This document shows positions 24,509 to 37,595 of a DNA stretch of 64,000 nt, one piece after another. A program made the translations under genes and the position numbers. The stretch is taken from the NCBI GenBank assembly GCA_038373885.1, contig JAWZYV010012528.1:124001-188000 (forward strand). The letters run 5' to 3'. Positions within the stretch are counted from its first letter, which is position 1. Each line of letters starts with the position of its first letter. Source of the DNA: Cheiracanthium punctorium (Eukaryota > Arthropoda > Arachnida > Araneae > Cheiracanthiidae). The notes under the pieces are model-generated. The model searched no databases and was not told the origin of the DNA. It saw only the letters and a list, made by a program, of their open reading frames with translations.

Positions 24509-24748
24509 GCCCCACCATGGCCGAGTGAATAAGTCACTCAAAATGGTAGACGGCTGAAAACTGAAGGTCCTGCGTTCGGGTCCCATCGCACAGCTGACGA
24601 TCTAACGGTCTGGAGTTCTGGTCGGTTTTCTCCAGATGTGACGTGAATAGTCGTTAGAAACCCTTAGAAAATCCTCCGACCAAGGCTTTCCACCCATTTT
24701 AGGCGGATCGCCCAGGCGGAGCGTTGCCTTAACCACACAAACCAAACC
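24509..24748 (+). mobile_element. tRNA-derived SINE, full length
   Basis: The head GCCCCACCATGGCCGAGTGA has a clear A box (TGGCCGAGTGA, 24518-24528). The B box is GTTCGGGTCCC at 24574-24584. The head resembles a serine or leucine tRNA, with an extra stretch between the boxes. The body has GATCTAACGGTCTGGAGTTC, CGTTAGAAACCCTTAG and TTTAGGCGGATCGCCC, and a 3' end AACCACACAAACCAAACC. It is the best preserved of three copies in the window (others at 7848-8058 and 42650-42840, both minus). Transcription would be by RNA polymerase III. Confidence 0.85.
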
Positions 24749-26163
24749 TGATTTTCCCCCATAAAAGATGTAAGAAAAACAGAAAAGGGTTTTGGTTTCT
24801 ATACTGCAGCTTTGTTTTACTTCGGTCACTCTTCTCTGTTAAGGTAATTAGTAATTTTTTTTTCTTTAGGGGGTCATCTGTAGATTAAAAGAGATCTTTA
24901 TTTTTGTAAGTTCCATGGTGTCCCTATCTTTTCAAGTGATATTTTTGATCAACATGCATGTCAAAAAATCCAGAATGCAGAGTTTTATAAATTTCCAAAT
25001 AATAGTGTGTGAGTTACAAAGCACTGAAAAAATATCTCCAATATTGAAGAGAAATTTTAGCCATCAATTCCCAATGTGGGCGGTATCACAGTGTGTGCTG
25101 GAGCTTTCCATGGGGGCGGTAGCGGATTCAGAGACAAAAGGGATCATTGTAAAGGAAAGTAAAGAGAGCCGGCCGTGGTGTACCGTTCTATTTAGGAAAA
25201 TAATGTAATAAAATATTTTGAAAATACCTGCTTTCATGAATAAATATTTCATCTAGTTATGCAAGCTATCTTAATATAATCGCTAATTAACCATTTTAAA
25301 ATTAGCATCCGTTATATGTGTACCTAATTTGGTTGAGTTTAGAATAGATTCACAGTAACAAGTCCTTTCAAGTCGGTAGGCAAACACGTAGTTCATATAA
25401 TCAACATGTTTCTACCAGAATATGATCACCTGAGATGACTTGTTTGTTAAGATTCTGGAATGAAATGAATTTCTACTCTTTTTTTCATTTTTGTTTTGAT
25501 TTTTAAAAGATAAATAGAAAGATAAATTAAGTACACATAACACGGAACAATATTTTAATGCATTTTTAAAATAAACATTTATGTACTAGGGGATGTTGAT
25601 TTTTTTCCCTAAAGCCATAATTGCTGTTCTAATCTAAAATTCTTAAAATTCATTTAATAATGTTTTACCTAAATAAATATCTGTATGTATGTAAGCTAAA
25701 AATAATGAATTTTCTTTTCAGTATAATTTTTTTTCATGCAAAATAGGGATTATAGTAATCATATTTCAAAATATAAAATTTTATAAATTTCCAAAGGATA
25801 GTGAATGAGTTACAAAGCACTGATTTCTTTAATGTTAATGTAAAAAACAATAAAGCCATGATTCTTAAACTATTGAATATATTTCATTATGTTTTGCCTC
25901 AAAAATAAAGCCTTTTTTCAGTATGTTATTTTTGATGTAAAGTATGAATTACAGTGTACTCACGCTACAACGCGATCTATCTTACGCGAATGGTATATTA
26001 AACGAGATTTCCACGACGAACGTATCTCTGAATTAACACGATTTCCTCGTCATCGTCTTCGTGTTTTGCTACTGAAGAAGAGAGCCAATCATTTCATTCT
26101 TCCTAGCATCACTGGAAGAAGAAAAATCCAAATAGTCCCAGTCTAAACATCACTTTATTCATT
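24749..26163. other. Spacer with a diverged direct repeat
   Basis: Sequences near 24985-25028 and 25775-25828 share TTTTATAAATTTCCAAA.. and GAGTTACAAAGCACTGA about 790 bp apart in the same orientation, so part of this spacer is duplicated or belongs to two copies of a repeat. An open stretch at 25889-26146 (plus; HDERISELTRFPRHRLRVLL) is GC-richer at its end but is not recognised. Confidence 0.4.
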
Positions 26164-27491
26164 ACTAGCTGAAGTACCCGTCCTTGACGGGTTAGTGAAT
26201 GCAAATTTCCAAAAAGCAAGAACTTCCGTCAGCATTGTAGGAGTACACAGAATGGATGTAGTATGTTGCCAAAGTAAAGAAGCGAAGTTATAATTTTTAT
26301 GTATTGTTAAAATATTACAGGTTAGAGAGTCACTAAGTAATAACATTTCATTCGCTTTAGTCGTAATTATGGGATGCGCGAACGAATTTTTACGCATACT
26401 GAAATAATTTTCGCAAAATCTCAAAATCTAATCAACACTTTTGAAAAATTGGAAGCCTAGAATTTAAGTTGAGTGACAACCTATCATGTCACCCAATTTC
26501 ATTTCATGCAGTCCTTATTTCGTGAGGCTTGAACAAAATTTCAGCATTCTAAAATGATTTTTGCAGAATCTCAAAATGTAATCAAAATATTTTAAAAATT
26601 CAACGCCTATAAATTAAGATTAGCAACTACCTATCATATCACTAAATTTCGTATCATTCGTATTAGTTGTTATTACGTGATGTTTGAGGAAATTGAAACG
26701 TATTTTGAGAGAATTTTCGCAAAATCTCAAAATTTCAAAAAAAATGTTTAAAAAATTGGACACCTATAGTTTATGTTGAGCAACCATCTATCATATGACC
26801 CAATTTCATATCATTCGCTTTAGTCGTTATTACGTATGCGGGAACAAAGATTCACTCAGTTTTAAACGATTTTCACAAAATCTCGAAATGGAATCGATAT
26901 TTTTTAGCTTATAGTTTAAGGTGAGTGGCCACCTATCATTTCACCAGATATCATTTTTTTACCTTTGCAGTTATTACGTGATGTTCGAACACAAATTTAC
27001 GCAGTTTGAAATGATTTTCGCAAAATCTCAAAATCTAATCAAGATATTTTTTTAATTCGAAGCCTATGTTTTAAGTTGAGTGAGCACCTATCATGACACC
27101 CAATTTCATATCATTCGCTTCAGTCGTTTTTACGTGATGCTTGAAGACAAATTTACGCAGATAGAAAGGATTTTCGCAAAATCGCAAAATCCAATCAAGA
27201 TTTTTTAAAAATTGGACGCCTATGTTTTAAGTTGAGTGACCACCTATCATGACACCCAATTTCATATCATTCGCTTCTGTCGTTTTTACGTGATGCTTAA
27301 ACAAAAAAAGCGTCTCGGACAGAATGACAGAACGACAGAAGGACAGAACGACAGAATGACAGAATGACAGACAGACAAACTTTTTTTTGAGGGTCGCATC
27401 GGATTCCCGGGTGCTTGAAACGGATAGAAATCGCAAAATTTTTGAATTCCAAGAAATGTACAGACAAAAGTGTAATTTTATTTATATAGAT
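26164..27491 (+). repeat. Dispersed repeat with 156-bp tandem monomers, copy 1
   Basis: The start ACTAGCTGAAGTACCCGTCC leads into a small hairpin (ACCCGTC...GACGGGT). A unique 5' part of about 220 bp is followed by about six tandem monomers of 156 bp, each with TTACGCAGTTTGAAA, TTTTCGCAAAATCTCAAAAT, AAGTTGAGTGACCACCTATC and ATTTCATATCATTCGC. It ends with an ACAGAATGACAG array, GGGTCGCATCGGATTCCCGG and AATTTTATTTATATAGAT. Copy 2 is at 60257-61889. No coding frame is kept and no target duplication is seen. The short-motif tail suggests a retroposon, but the class is unknown. Confidence 0.85.
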
Positions 27492-30388
27492 GCAGGAAAT
27501 GGTAATATATAGTTACGGAATGGTTTAAAACGGTTTGAGGGGGTTTATGATTGTCTGAAGTAACTGTGTGTGTGTTTCAAAAAGTCTTATATATATGTAG
27601 TATATACATACAGTATTTCAAACGCGAAATTCTTACTTACGCGAGTTATCTTGAAACACATCCCTCGCCTAAGTCAGGACTCTACTGTAAAATAATTATT
27701 TTACAAAAAATCATAAGTAGGAGCATACTTAAATTTTATTTTCATTAAAATGAGTGTACTTCCAGTCCCCGAAAATAAATGGTAGGTCCTTTGGACCAAT
27801 AGTTTTTTAAATATCCCCCTATTATATAGTTACGCTGATCCCTGACTCACTCTAACCATTCCGGGCAGCCACTTCAATATAAATATTTCACCGACATTAC
27901 TCCCAAAAGATTAAAAAGTTCAAAAAGATTAAAAAGCAGGAAAAGCGTAACAACATCTACACAGTTTATACAACCCGCTTGAAAATTTTCATAATTATGT
28001 ATAAAAATATAAAAAACAATCTGTGCGATTTTAAAAATCTGAAAATTTACTGGTTCCCTAATTTGTAAGCGATTTTTTGCAGTTTTCAGTTCAATTTTAT
28101 TTTCGAGACTAAAAAAAGTGAATCACTTGAGTGATCATCGATTTCAAAATGAGCTGTTGAAATCGATGACGTCTTATTCATCACGGTCATCAGGCTTTGA
28201 AAGGAGAGTGTGATTCCAATTAGTTTAAAATAGTTTTTCCAGATTACATAGTTTATTTTTTTCACAAGTGAATCGTCTGCATTGATATAAGAGACGTTGT
28301 GTGAACAAAACGAAATCTTTCGAATGCCAAAAGTTTCCGCGCATTTCCAGAAGAGCATGAAATTCGATTTGGGTGTGTAATAAAAACTGAATATGAACTT
28401 ATTTTACTTGGATGAATTTTAAATCTATTGAGTGTAGACATATTTTCGTCAAATGTTTTTTCCAGTACCATTTGTAACTGCCTCCACAACGGGCTTTGAC
28501 TTCTAGTCTAAGCCCGATCTAATATTGTGAAAAACGAATCATAAGGGACTGTAAGTTAGATTGTACCATTATGCGGTGATTGTGATATGCAGTGTTCAAG
28601 TTGCAGAAATAAATACTTATACAGACAATCTATACCAGAGGAAAATGGAATTTCAAATCTGGTTTGGTTGAAGATGAAGAAAATTATTGAGCAAATTTAA
28701 AAAAAAAATAATAGTTTGTGTTAGAAGTTAAGTTAAAAATGAGTATGTTCACGGCTATTGAAAAATTTAACATTTTAGTAGAAAGTAATAAAAAAAACTA
28801 AATCATAAACACTAGTAGAAACAGCTTACTTATGTGATAATTAGAACTGAAGATATTACTCGGGTTTGGATATTTTTTCTCTGTTCGTTTGTTTAGTGAG
28901 AGTACAGTAGATAATGAAATAAAGACGAGAAAAGTGAATTTGACGGTATTTTAAAATTAAGTTCTATTTTGAAAACCAGATTAAAGCCATAATTAGCTTA
29001 TTAATTATTAATACGTTCTTAATGCAAACAATATGTGCATACTGTATCTTAGAGGAACATTTTCTTTAATTTCCAAGATTATACGAGAAATGTGAAGTCA
29101 GCGTTATCTTAATTAACTTTGCATTAATGCGAAAATAAAATAATTCACCGTTGGATGATAAAAAGTAAATTAAGACTTACATAGCTTAAAAGTCACTCAA
29201 TTTGAAATGAAGTGCTCGGAGAAAGAAAAAAAAATATTGTTAAGTATAATTTTTCATGATAGAGAACAAGTATGTTATCAAAAATTTTATTGTACAGAGC
29301 TTCTTTATGATAAAATTAAAAAAAATTCTTTTTAGGCGCTTTTGGGAATAAAGGTCAAACAAAATTTTTGACATTTTTTTTTCACTCGAAGATTATTTTT
29401 TATGGCAAGATGTGATCGTTTCTTGAGATAAAAATATACCAACAGTTCAGCACATGAACTTCTGTTTTTTCCTCTTCATTATTAGATATTTAAAGTAATT
29501 GCTTATTAAATCTGAAACTATGAAAACTTTTTCTAATATGTATATACAGGGTATTTTTGTCTTATACGCCGGATGCGTTCAAGGATCTCTCCCGTAAGGG
29601 AAAATTTCACGTTGTGATAGGGTGCGCGTTTCTTACTATTAGCGAAAAATCTCTTGCTGCGGACGAGGAGTTCACGTTATCTATGATGTTATTCACAAAC
29701 ATAATTTATTTAGTAGTAATTTGTGAGCAATTGAGAACTGTTACGCTATTTTTTGAAACTTCGTGAGAATTTGTATTTAGGATTTTTGACATGCAGAATT
29801 CATATATGAAATAAAAAGATACTATCACTCTCGAACATTCAAAAATTGGATTCTGTTTTAATATGGGGATGAGCCCCTTACAAAATTAACTACTGAAATG
29901 CACCAATAGAGAGCATTTAACGAACTTAATCGATGCGGCAATTAAAACTCAAAATCCCATTTTGATTTGTTTTCCTTTTTTCGAGCACTGTATAACAGCA
30001 TCCAAGAAACATCATCATTTTATTCATTCATTATTAGTTTATATACTTTTGAATTTAAAGTGCTGTAAATAATTTCTGAGGAAAAACAAAAAAATACTGC
30101 TTAAAACTTTCTGTTTGCAGGATTTTCGACTTTTCATTCATACAGTTTAAACTGTTGAGTGTATAAATATTCTCCATCTTGAGTTCCTAAATTTCCTTAC
30201 AACTTATCAATCATCATATAAAATCTGAAGCATATTCTTCGCATTTACGAACAGTGTATATTTTATATACGATAAATCTCTGACTCTATAGTCACAAGTA
30301 TTTGAAAAAAAAATGGTCATTTCAAAAAGGATTTCTTTAAGTAAATGAAAACAATAAAATGCTAAAAATTGAAGAAATAAATGAGATT
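27492..30388. other. AT-rich spacer
   Basis: Minus-strand open stretches at 28086-28358 and 28262-28489 overlap and are unrecognised. At about 29545 the sequence ATACAGGGTATTTTTGTCTT looks like a transposon end, but I found no inverted partner. No further structure was recognised. Confidence 0.4.
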
Positions 30389-30586
30389 AACAATAGTCCT
30401 ATAAGTGATGTAAATGGGGAAAAAATAGGGTATTAAATCATATATTTTCAATTTAGCCCACGTAGCCTAAGAGCAATAATATTCCGTAACAATAGTCCTA
30501 TAAGTGATGTAAATGGTGAAAAAATAGGGTATTAAATCATATATTTTCAATTTAGCCCACGTAGCCTAAGAGCAATAATATTCCGT
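30389..30586. repeat. 99-bp tandem duplication
   Basis: The unit beginning AACAATAGTCCTATAAGTGA and ending CAATAATATTCCGT occurs twice, head to tail (30389-30487 and 30488-30586), with a single clear difference (GGGG versus GGTG). It is a recent duplication without coding content. Confidence 0.95.
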
Positions 30587-30698
30587 GAGCCAGCTGGAAT
30601 TTTTAATGATCAATAATAAAAAAGCTGAAATCTCGTCCAATAGTTCATTTAGTTATGCATTAATAATCGAAGTGAACATCAGCTGGCGCATTTGCGAT

Positions 30699-31106
30699 GG
30701 GTGTAGCCACCCAGGCCACCCAAACATGTAAAATAATTTAAAAATAATTATAATAAAAAAGTTGATACTTTTTACATTTGTTAGTACGTTATATACAAAT
30801 GAAAAAAAATCAGCCGTTTTTATAGTGGTGGATTATACGTCAGCTGCCGACGATGATCTGCATCTGGCTGTATAGCGGTAGATTATGCGTCAACATGTAA
30901 AGAAATATAATCCACAGTTATACTGTCGAATGCACATCGTCATCGGCAGCTGACGTATAATCCACCGCTATAATGTCAGCTGACTATTTTTTTTTCATTT
31001 GTATACAACGTGATAAACACATGTACAAAGTATCAACTTTTTTATTATAATTATTTTTTTAAATTATTTTGCCTGTGTGGGTGGGTCACCGGGGCGGCTA
31101 CACCCA
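30699..31106. mobile_element. 408-bp palindromic MITE, TGGGTGTAGCC ends
   Basis: Almost the whole element is one inverted repeat. The left arm TGGGTGTAGCCACCCAGGCC continues through AAATAATTTAAAAATAATTA, GTTGATACTTT, TATACAAATGAAAAAAAATC and TGGATTATACGTCAGCTGCC. The right arm repeats all of this inverted, ending at 31106 with GGCTACACCCA. The middle is about 60 bp. The block TGGATTATACGTCAGCTGCC and its variant TAGATTATGCGTCA also repeat within the arms. No target duplication is visible. A transcript would form a very long hairpin. Confidence 0.88.
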
Positions 31107-32059
31107 CCGTTACTCTATCAGATGGCGTTCATTTTCTTTTCTAACAATATAAAATGAACCAAAGTACAAAATCTCATCTTTTTTTAGATGATGACCCTAA
31201 AACAGCATCTGAATCTCGGACTATAAGCAAAGAGTGCTGAATACATTAATATCACACTCTTCAATTTTAAGTAATGATTATCACTTTAAAAGTTACTCGG
31301 AGTTTTCCTAGCAATAAGTTAATTTAAATGTTACCCAAAACGTTAAAAAATTGTACAGGAAATTAAGAGTTGAAATTATGGAAAATAAAGATTCTAGCTA
31401 CTCTTTCCCTGTCATTTTCTAATAAAATCTACCTCCATAACCGATAGCTCAAAATAAGTGAAATATGTTTCATCAATAAAACTTTTTCATTTATTTAAAA
31501 TTTTAGCATCTGATCTAAACTCCATTAAAGAAACTAAGTATGATATCAACAAACTAGCTTTTGTTGCAAATTATAAAAATATTAGTACAGTTTGAATATT
31601 TCTCCATGGATTACGTACCTTTTGGTACTTAATTAAATAATAACATTTTTTCTAATCAAAGGAGTCTTTTAAAACGTTTAAAACATAAAACAAAAATTAA
31701 CCGGTTACTTAGTACAAGAACTATGCTAAATTGATGAGTAGGAAATTATTTTAAATGGATACGATCCATCCAACATATATATAGAAAAAGAAAATCAAAA
31801 TTCACTCTTTTAAATTCAACAAGTTAACACAAATATTCATTGGTTTATATGATTGATTTAAGCCAACATTACCCAATTGTGTGAATTTTATTGCACCTTT
31901 GACGTACTTAACAAAAGACAATATAAAATTTAAGAGGCATTGCAAGAGCAAATCGGGCAAAAAGGGGAAAAAAAAGTTTTCATCACCATCAAGGAATTTA
32001 ATGAATTTTTTTCTTGTGTTGCCTTACCCAAAGAAAGAAGGCCTCTGTTGAAAGTACCT
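31107..32059. other. AT-rich spacer
   Basis: No coding similarity, RNA gene or repeat recognised. Confidence 0.5.
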
Positions 32060-32920
32060 TAAATGGGAACAATAGGTGGCCATGGTGTGTACCCAATGTC
32101 ATCCCACGCACTGCCACTCCAGGTGTTGAGCCAGTATGATGTCAAATGCACACTGATAGTGCTCGTTCTTTCTACATGACACAGCCAAACATACATACGA
32201 ACATCATGTTACTGTAAATCGAACCCAGATTCGTCAGAAAAGATGACGGCATGCCATATTGACGTCCAGGTTTGTTGCTAATCACACCATTGAAGGTTGT
32301 ATGCAATATTGAGCCTAAGGTAGCCGAAGCCATGGTTTCCAAACTCATAGTCCATGTTGCGGCTAACATCGTCGAGCGTTTCGTGCAGACACTTGTCTTC
32401 TAAACGACCCTATTTCTTAGCTCAGGGCTTGTGACGTAGTTGTACGATCCATTAAGACCATATTCCCAACATGTCTGTTTTCTCGACTGATAGTGATAGT
32501 AGGCGGATGAGATTCAGTACGGCGGCGTTTCGTATGACCGTCTTCAATCCATCAGTTTCATATTCTGCAGACGGTCATATGGGAGCTCCACCGGCGCGAG
32601 CAGCAGTTCTGCGATGCGATAAACCACAATACGTTTTCCTACAGCTAGGTCACTATCAAAGTGAGATACTTGCTGGCAAGCTTTTCTCCTTCTTACACAA
32701 AGCATTGTAACAGCGTTCAAACGCAATTAGTATATGAGAAATCAGCTGGGAATTTTTTTCATTTAAACACATTGTAGGTGTCGCTACGGGCGCCTGCTTT
32801 ATATGAATGTGTCAAAAAGGTAACCATTTGCATATCACAGCATCTTCTTCCCGTCGTGTAAATTTTGCAAATCTATCTTGTCACGTCCTTGGTGTAGCAA
32901 TTTTATTGGCCAGTAGTGTA
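32060..32920 (-). pseudogene. Tc1-type transposon, truncated, N-terminal half of transposase
   Basis: The right end reads GGCCAGTAGTGTA (to 32920), preceded by CTTGGTGTAGCAATTTTATT. This is the same type of end as 51611-51642 in the intact element. On the minus strand a broken transposase follows; its clearest block is IFSDESGFDLQ, stop, HDVRMYVWLCHVERTS, with the first catalytic Asp intact (codon 32233-32235). Before it, shifted frames give DDVSRNMDYEFGNHGFGY and YNLQWCD. The part with the second Asp and Glu and the other TIR is absent, so the element is cut near 32060. Many stops mark it as old. Confidence 0.7.
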
Positions 32921-35900
32921 CTTAACAACGCTATATTTAGAATATGTACGACCAAAAGATCCGATTTGGTATGTTTAAAATATAACATGCATGTATTGTA
33001 GTATTTTTGTAAGTATGTAAGAGAAAAAAGAAATACAGTTACTAAAAGAAATGATTCAAACTATCAGCATAAAAACTCTCTCATTTTTTTCCAATTTATT
33101 TTTAATAAGAAAAAATATTAATCAGTTTCATTTAATGATAGTTTTAGAAGAAATAAAAAAACAATTTAGGAAAAATGAAATTTAAACCTATCTTCAGTTT
33201 TTTACGGTTCATATTTTGCGCGATAAAAAAATATACTTAAACCTTTGAAGACTCAAATAATTCTTTCCTTTTAAACTTTTATATATTTTTTTTAATTTGC
33301 GATTAAACTAATTAAATGCTTGTACAGCTGGCTTAAAAAATTCTGAAGTATTAAAACACCCGTTATCGATGTCAATAGCCATGTTGAATTCAGCACAAAA
33401 AATATGCTTGAAAAACTATTCATTGTTGAAATATTTCTTTAGGGTTCAAGCACTTTTTTTTAACAAAAAATTTAACACTAAAGAATCAAATTACAAAGAT
33501 TTTAGATTTTACACGGAAAATTTTTTTTGGGAAAGTAGAACCTGTTATTTTTATGCAAGTAAAAAGACTTGAAGTAGCAAGTAAAAAATACTGAAATGTA
33601 GTTGAAGCCCTTCTATACAGGTAAAAAGAAACTGTTATATGAAAAATTGAATATGCATTCAATCCAAGTAATTATAGGCATAATTCATTAAGTTAGCCTT
33701 CAAGTAGATTTCCGTGGAGGAAAATTTCAAGGTTTTTATTTTACTTCTTTTGTGTAAAAACTTTAAAAGGACGGTTTAAACTTCAAAAGCATTTTTAGAC
33801 ACTCTTGCTGACATTGGAACATTATTATTTAACTTCACTATCATAACATCCATCCCATTTTTTATTTAACTGTGTTATTGGAAGGTTTGACCTAAAATGT
33901 TATGAAATCTCTAAAAAAATCAGGTAGTGATTTAGACAAAGATTAAAAAGTTAGAAATTACTATTGAAGGTTCGAAAAGAAAAGTTCATTTATAAAAGTT
34001 ACATAGTACGCTCTTACAAACGGTGACTTAGAGTAATGACGTTTTTCACAGAAAAATTACACCATCTTTGGTTAAATGTATCACGTTTTAACAAATTTTC
34101 CTAAGCAATTTTAATGTAGGATTTTTCTCATAATATCAGTTTAAGTATATTAATTACATTGCATTAAGATCAAACAAAACATTTTTGAGCTTCTGAAGTA
34201 ATTTGTCTATTCCTTATTCCAGTCAAGTATCATACGATATATAGGGCCTGACCATGTATAATATGTTTTGCAGAGTAAGAAAATGGACGAAAGTCTTTTC
34301 GATTTATTTTGTTGATTTCGATATGATAAGGGTATTAAGAATAAAGGGAATGGATTTTAATAAAATTCAAGAAAATTGGTTATTAATTCAAGAAAATTCA
34401 AGAAAATATATTAAAAAAATATTAAGATGCGATTTGATGTTTTAAGAGCCTGTGTGCAATAGCTCCGTTGAATTAATTTTACACACATTTTTGTACATCT
34501 TAGTAGAATGTTATCTGTGATAAAATAAGTTTTTAGACATGTTATAAGCAAAACTTTGAAAATGTAACTTAGTATAAAGTTTAAAATAGATTAAGCTCAT
34601 AAAAATGACACTGATTGATACTATTTGAAATTTGAAATTGTAGTAACTACACTTCTTTAGCTGAGTGTAGCTAACGTTTAAAGTTGTATTAATTACTTAA
34701 GTTACCAGATATTTTTGTTAACGTTAAAATTAAATGTTTTAAAACGTGCTTTTTACTCTATTTTTTGAAAACTGCGTAAGTCTTAAACAAACCAGGGCAA
34801 ATTTAGCATTTGAGTAAACTTAAAAATTTAAATTGTCGTGTATTTAGTTGATAGTATACTTAATTTCAAATTAATAAAGATAAGAGCAACGCTTTATAAT
34901 GAAATGCATTTATTGCTTTTTCTTGCTTAGTCTTATGTGAAGATTAAAACATATCTGAAACCTTAAATTTTATGACATACGATATTAATCCATGAATACA
35001 TAAAATACAAACGATAAAGGTATTAATGTGCATCGGTACTTTACAAATTCTTTTCTGAGAAACGATGAATTCCTTGAACATATTTTAATATGTTTTAATA
35101 TGTCAAAAACACTTTTATCAGCCCAAAAATACCCCAAATTCTCTTTTTCATTAAATAAATGCCTTAATAACTGGTATAAGTTACTAGTAATTTAGCATTT
35201 GTTTGTATCAGACATACGAGTAGGTTTTCTTTCTTGAACTTTTAAAATAAAATAATAACTTCAGATTTTGAAATTGAACTCCCAATTTGTACAATAAATT
35301 ATAAGGAATAAACGAGAAAACATTTTTTAGGAATTTAAGTTTTCTCTGAATGGTAACTTTCTTTCTTGATTTATAGAAAATTACAGGAAATATGAGGTGA
35401 GGAGATACTACGAGCATAGTCAGAAAATTTAGATAAGAGAAATATGAAATTAAAAAAAAATATTTTTTATTAAATTAACTTTTGGAAATTTTGTGTTTAA
35501 ATAGTCTTGTTAATATTGCTTAAAGCTAGTTGAGAAATCTTGTTTTCATATATATGATACTTAAAGGAAAAAATTGAAGAATTTTAGTTAAAAAAATTAA
35601 AAGTATAATAGAGAAGCAGAAAACATACTGTCGATTACATACTTTTAAAAAATGCTTTCAAAAACACTAGCAGTAGAAAAATGCAAACGAATTTCGTTAA
35701 GTACTTAATTATTGTAACAGTTTGTTTATATCAAACTAAATATATTTCCTTTTTCCCATATTCCAAACAATTCAGAAAAAATTAAGGACGATAAATATGT
35801 GTATATTGATGTATTGACGAATTGAGCGTTCCTTTGAATTGTTCATCAAATCAAATTGTTACTTCACAGGCACATCCTATCAAGAGAGAAACAAAACAGT

Positions 35901-36796
35901 TCAGATATTTAAAAGGCTGCAAAGGTTTCTGCTAATATATGCAGATTGAATTAAGATTGTGTAATATTTAGATCATAAAAAATGAATAAGTTTTTTAATT
36001 AATTTTTAATTCATTTAATTATAAAAAGTTTTATAAGCAAGCAATATGTTTAAAAATGGACTGTTTAAAAATAGTCCAGGAGACTAACTAGATCCACAAC
36101 GATATAAAAATTAATTTGATAATGATCTTTCAACAGGTTTTGAGCATTTTACCTTCTTTCATTACATGCTGTGAAATATTTCATTATTGGGAATTCTTGA
36201 TAAAAATATCCAAGCGTGGACTCACGTTCAGGAATACATGAAAAAAACTATAAAAAGAACCTATTCATAGACTTATTCGTAAGAATTAAACTGGAAATAA
36301 GTTTGGCCCATTATTAAAACCCTAGCTTTATATGTATTTAGAAATTATCCACTGCAATCCTTAAATTCAAAACCGATCGCCTACGAAACTATATAATTGA
36401 TTTTTGAATGAACTAAAGCCATATGGGATTTACTAATTAGAATCAGAATAAGTAATTTTTTTTCATAATTTTCCTACCAACAATAAGGCAGAGAGAGATT
36501 GGGGGTAGTAGTTCGTGGCTATTTTTGAGGTCTACCATCCAAAGAAAAAGTATAATCAGTAAGCATTCAACTACAATGAGTAGCAATTTCATAGATGTGC
36601 GATAGGTGGAAAATACGTAGGTAAGCACATTCTGGCCAATAAAATAAAATATCCAAAAACTAAAACAAAAGTAGAATTTTTTTTGAAGTACTAATAACTT
36701 TTATTTTCCATTTAAAAATATTGAACTAATTCAATTCTCGTTACTGTTTCCTTTCTTAGCAGTAGGATTATTTGTACAATCAATTATATGCGTTAA
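32921..36796. other. Long AT-rich spacer
   Basis: Almost 3.9 kb of very AT-rich sequence. Open stretches at 33369-33572, 34254-34445 (plus) and 35208-35417 (minus) have skewed composition and no recognised domain. I see no TIR pair, SINE or tandem repeat. Confidence 0.5.
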
Positions 36797-37595
36797 TACA
36801 GGGTTGTCCAAATTAAACTTCCCCAACTCAGAGGCCTGTGCAGGATGTTGTATGGGTCATAATGTGATGAAATTTTGGAAACAGACACTTCAGATCACGC
36901 GCTCATGATTTATTAAAAAGAAATTATTAGTACAAGAAGTTGCCGATAGGTGGCGCTGCAGATCAACAAGACGTTCTACAGATGTTCAACAGCACGAGAA
37001 ATAGTTGGCACACTTACAACACCATGTGGCGATTGGCTAGTGCCGTCCACGACCGCCAAAGCAACGTCTTGAACTCGTGCAGAATCCACAACATGTCGTC
37101 CTTTACCTGGTAAAATTCCCAGCTGTCCAGTTCTTTCGAACTTCTTTATCATGTCTCACAAAGCGCGTGGTGTCATTGGTTCTCGGCGTAGCCGACGGAA
37201 TGCTCTTATCGCAGCACAGGAGTTCTCGTCATTTTGGTAGAAAAGTTTCACTAACTTAGTCTCATTAAGCTTTGTCTTTCAAAGCCGCCATGGCCATTGT
37301 GCATCAGCGAGCTGGAAACAACTGCCTGTGCAGTGCCTGTCTTCCACTTTTGTAGATCTCGTCTTTTGGATACGTTGCTCAGAAGCTTTATTTCTGCAAA
37401 TCACGTTATTGCAAAATGTAAATTACTAGTGTTTCAGCGCCACCTATCGGCAACTTTTTGTACTAATAATTTTTTTTAATAAATCACGAGCGCGTGATCT
37501 GAAGCGTCTGTTTTCAAAATTTCATCACATTATGACTCATACAACATCCTGCACAGGCCTCTGAGTTGGGGAAGTTTAATTTGGACAACCCTGTA
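36797..37595. mobile_element. 795-bp TA-flanked transposon with ~160-bp TIRs
   Basis: TA at 36797-36798 and 37594-37595 flank ends that begin CAGGGTTGTCCAAATTAAAC. The left arm (36799-36960) and right arm (about 37432-37593) match inverted over about 160 bp with only a handful of differences, down to GTTGCCGATAGGTGGCGCTG. This is a Tc1/mariner (IS630)-type structure. The centre is a remnant of a transposase DNA-binding domain on the minus strand. It is a deletion derivative that could be moved only by an enzyme supplied elsewhere. Confidence 0.92.
36975..37297 (-). pseudogene. Transposase N-terminal DNA-binding domain remnant
   Basis: The minus strand from ATG at 37297 (MAMAALKDK, then a frameshift) reads LNETKLVKLFYQNDENSCAA, IRAFRRLRREPMTPRAL, stop, DMIKKFERTGQLGILPGKGR, HVVDSARVQDVALAVVDGTS and SPHGVVSVPTISRAVEHL. 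This is the helix-turn-helix DNA-binding region of IS630/Tc1-type transposases with the motif ...AI.AFRRL...PMT...LR.MI.KFE.TG.LG..PG.GR. The stop inside AL-DM looks like an Arg codon changed to TGA. Everything after the HTH region, including the catalytic domain, is missing. Confidence 0.82.

Noticed and set aside
24509..24590. Functional tRNA gene
   Set aside because: A and B boxes are present, but the arms do not fold into a proper cloverleaf and the sequence continues into a SINE body shared with two other copies.
26164..27491. Helitron, because of the hairpin
   Set aside because: The hairpin is at the start, not near a CTRR end, and no TC...CTRR borders or AT host-site pattern could be read.
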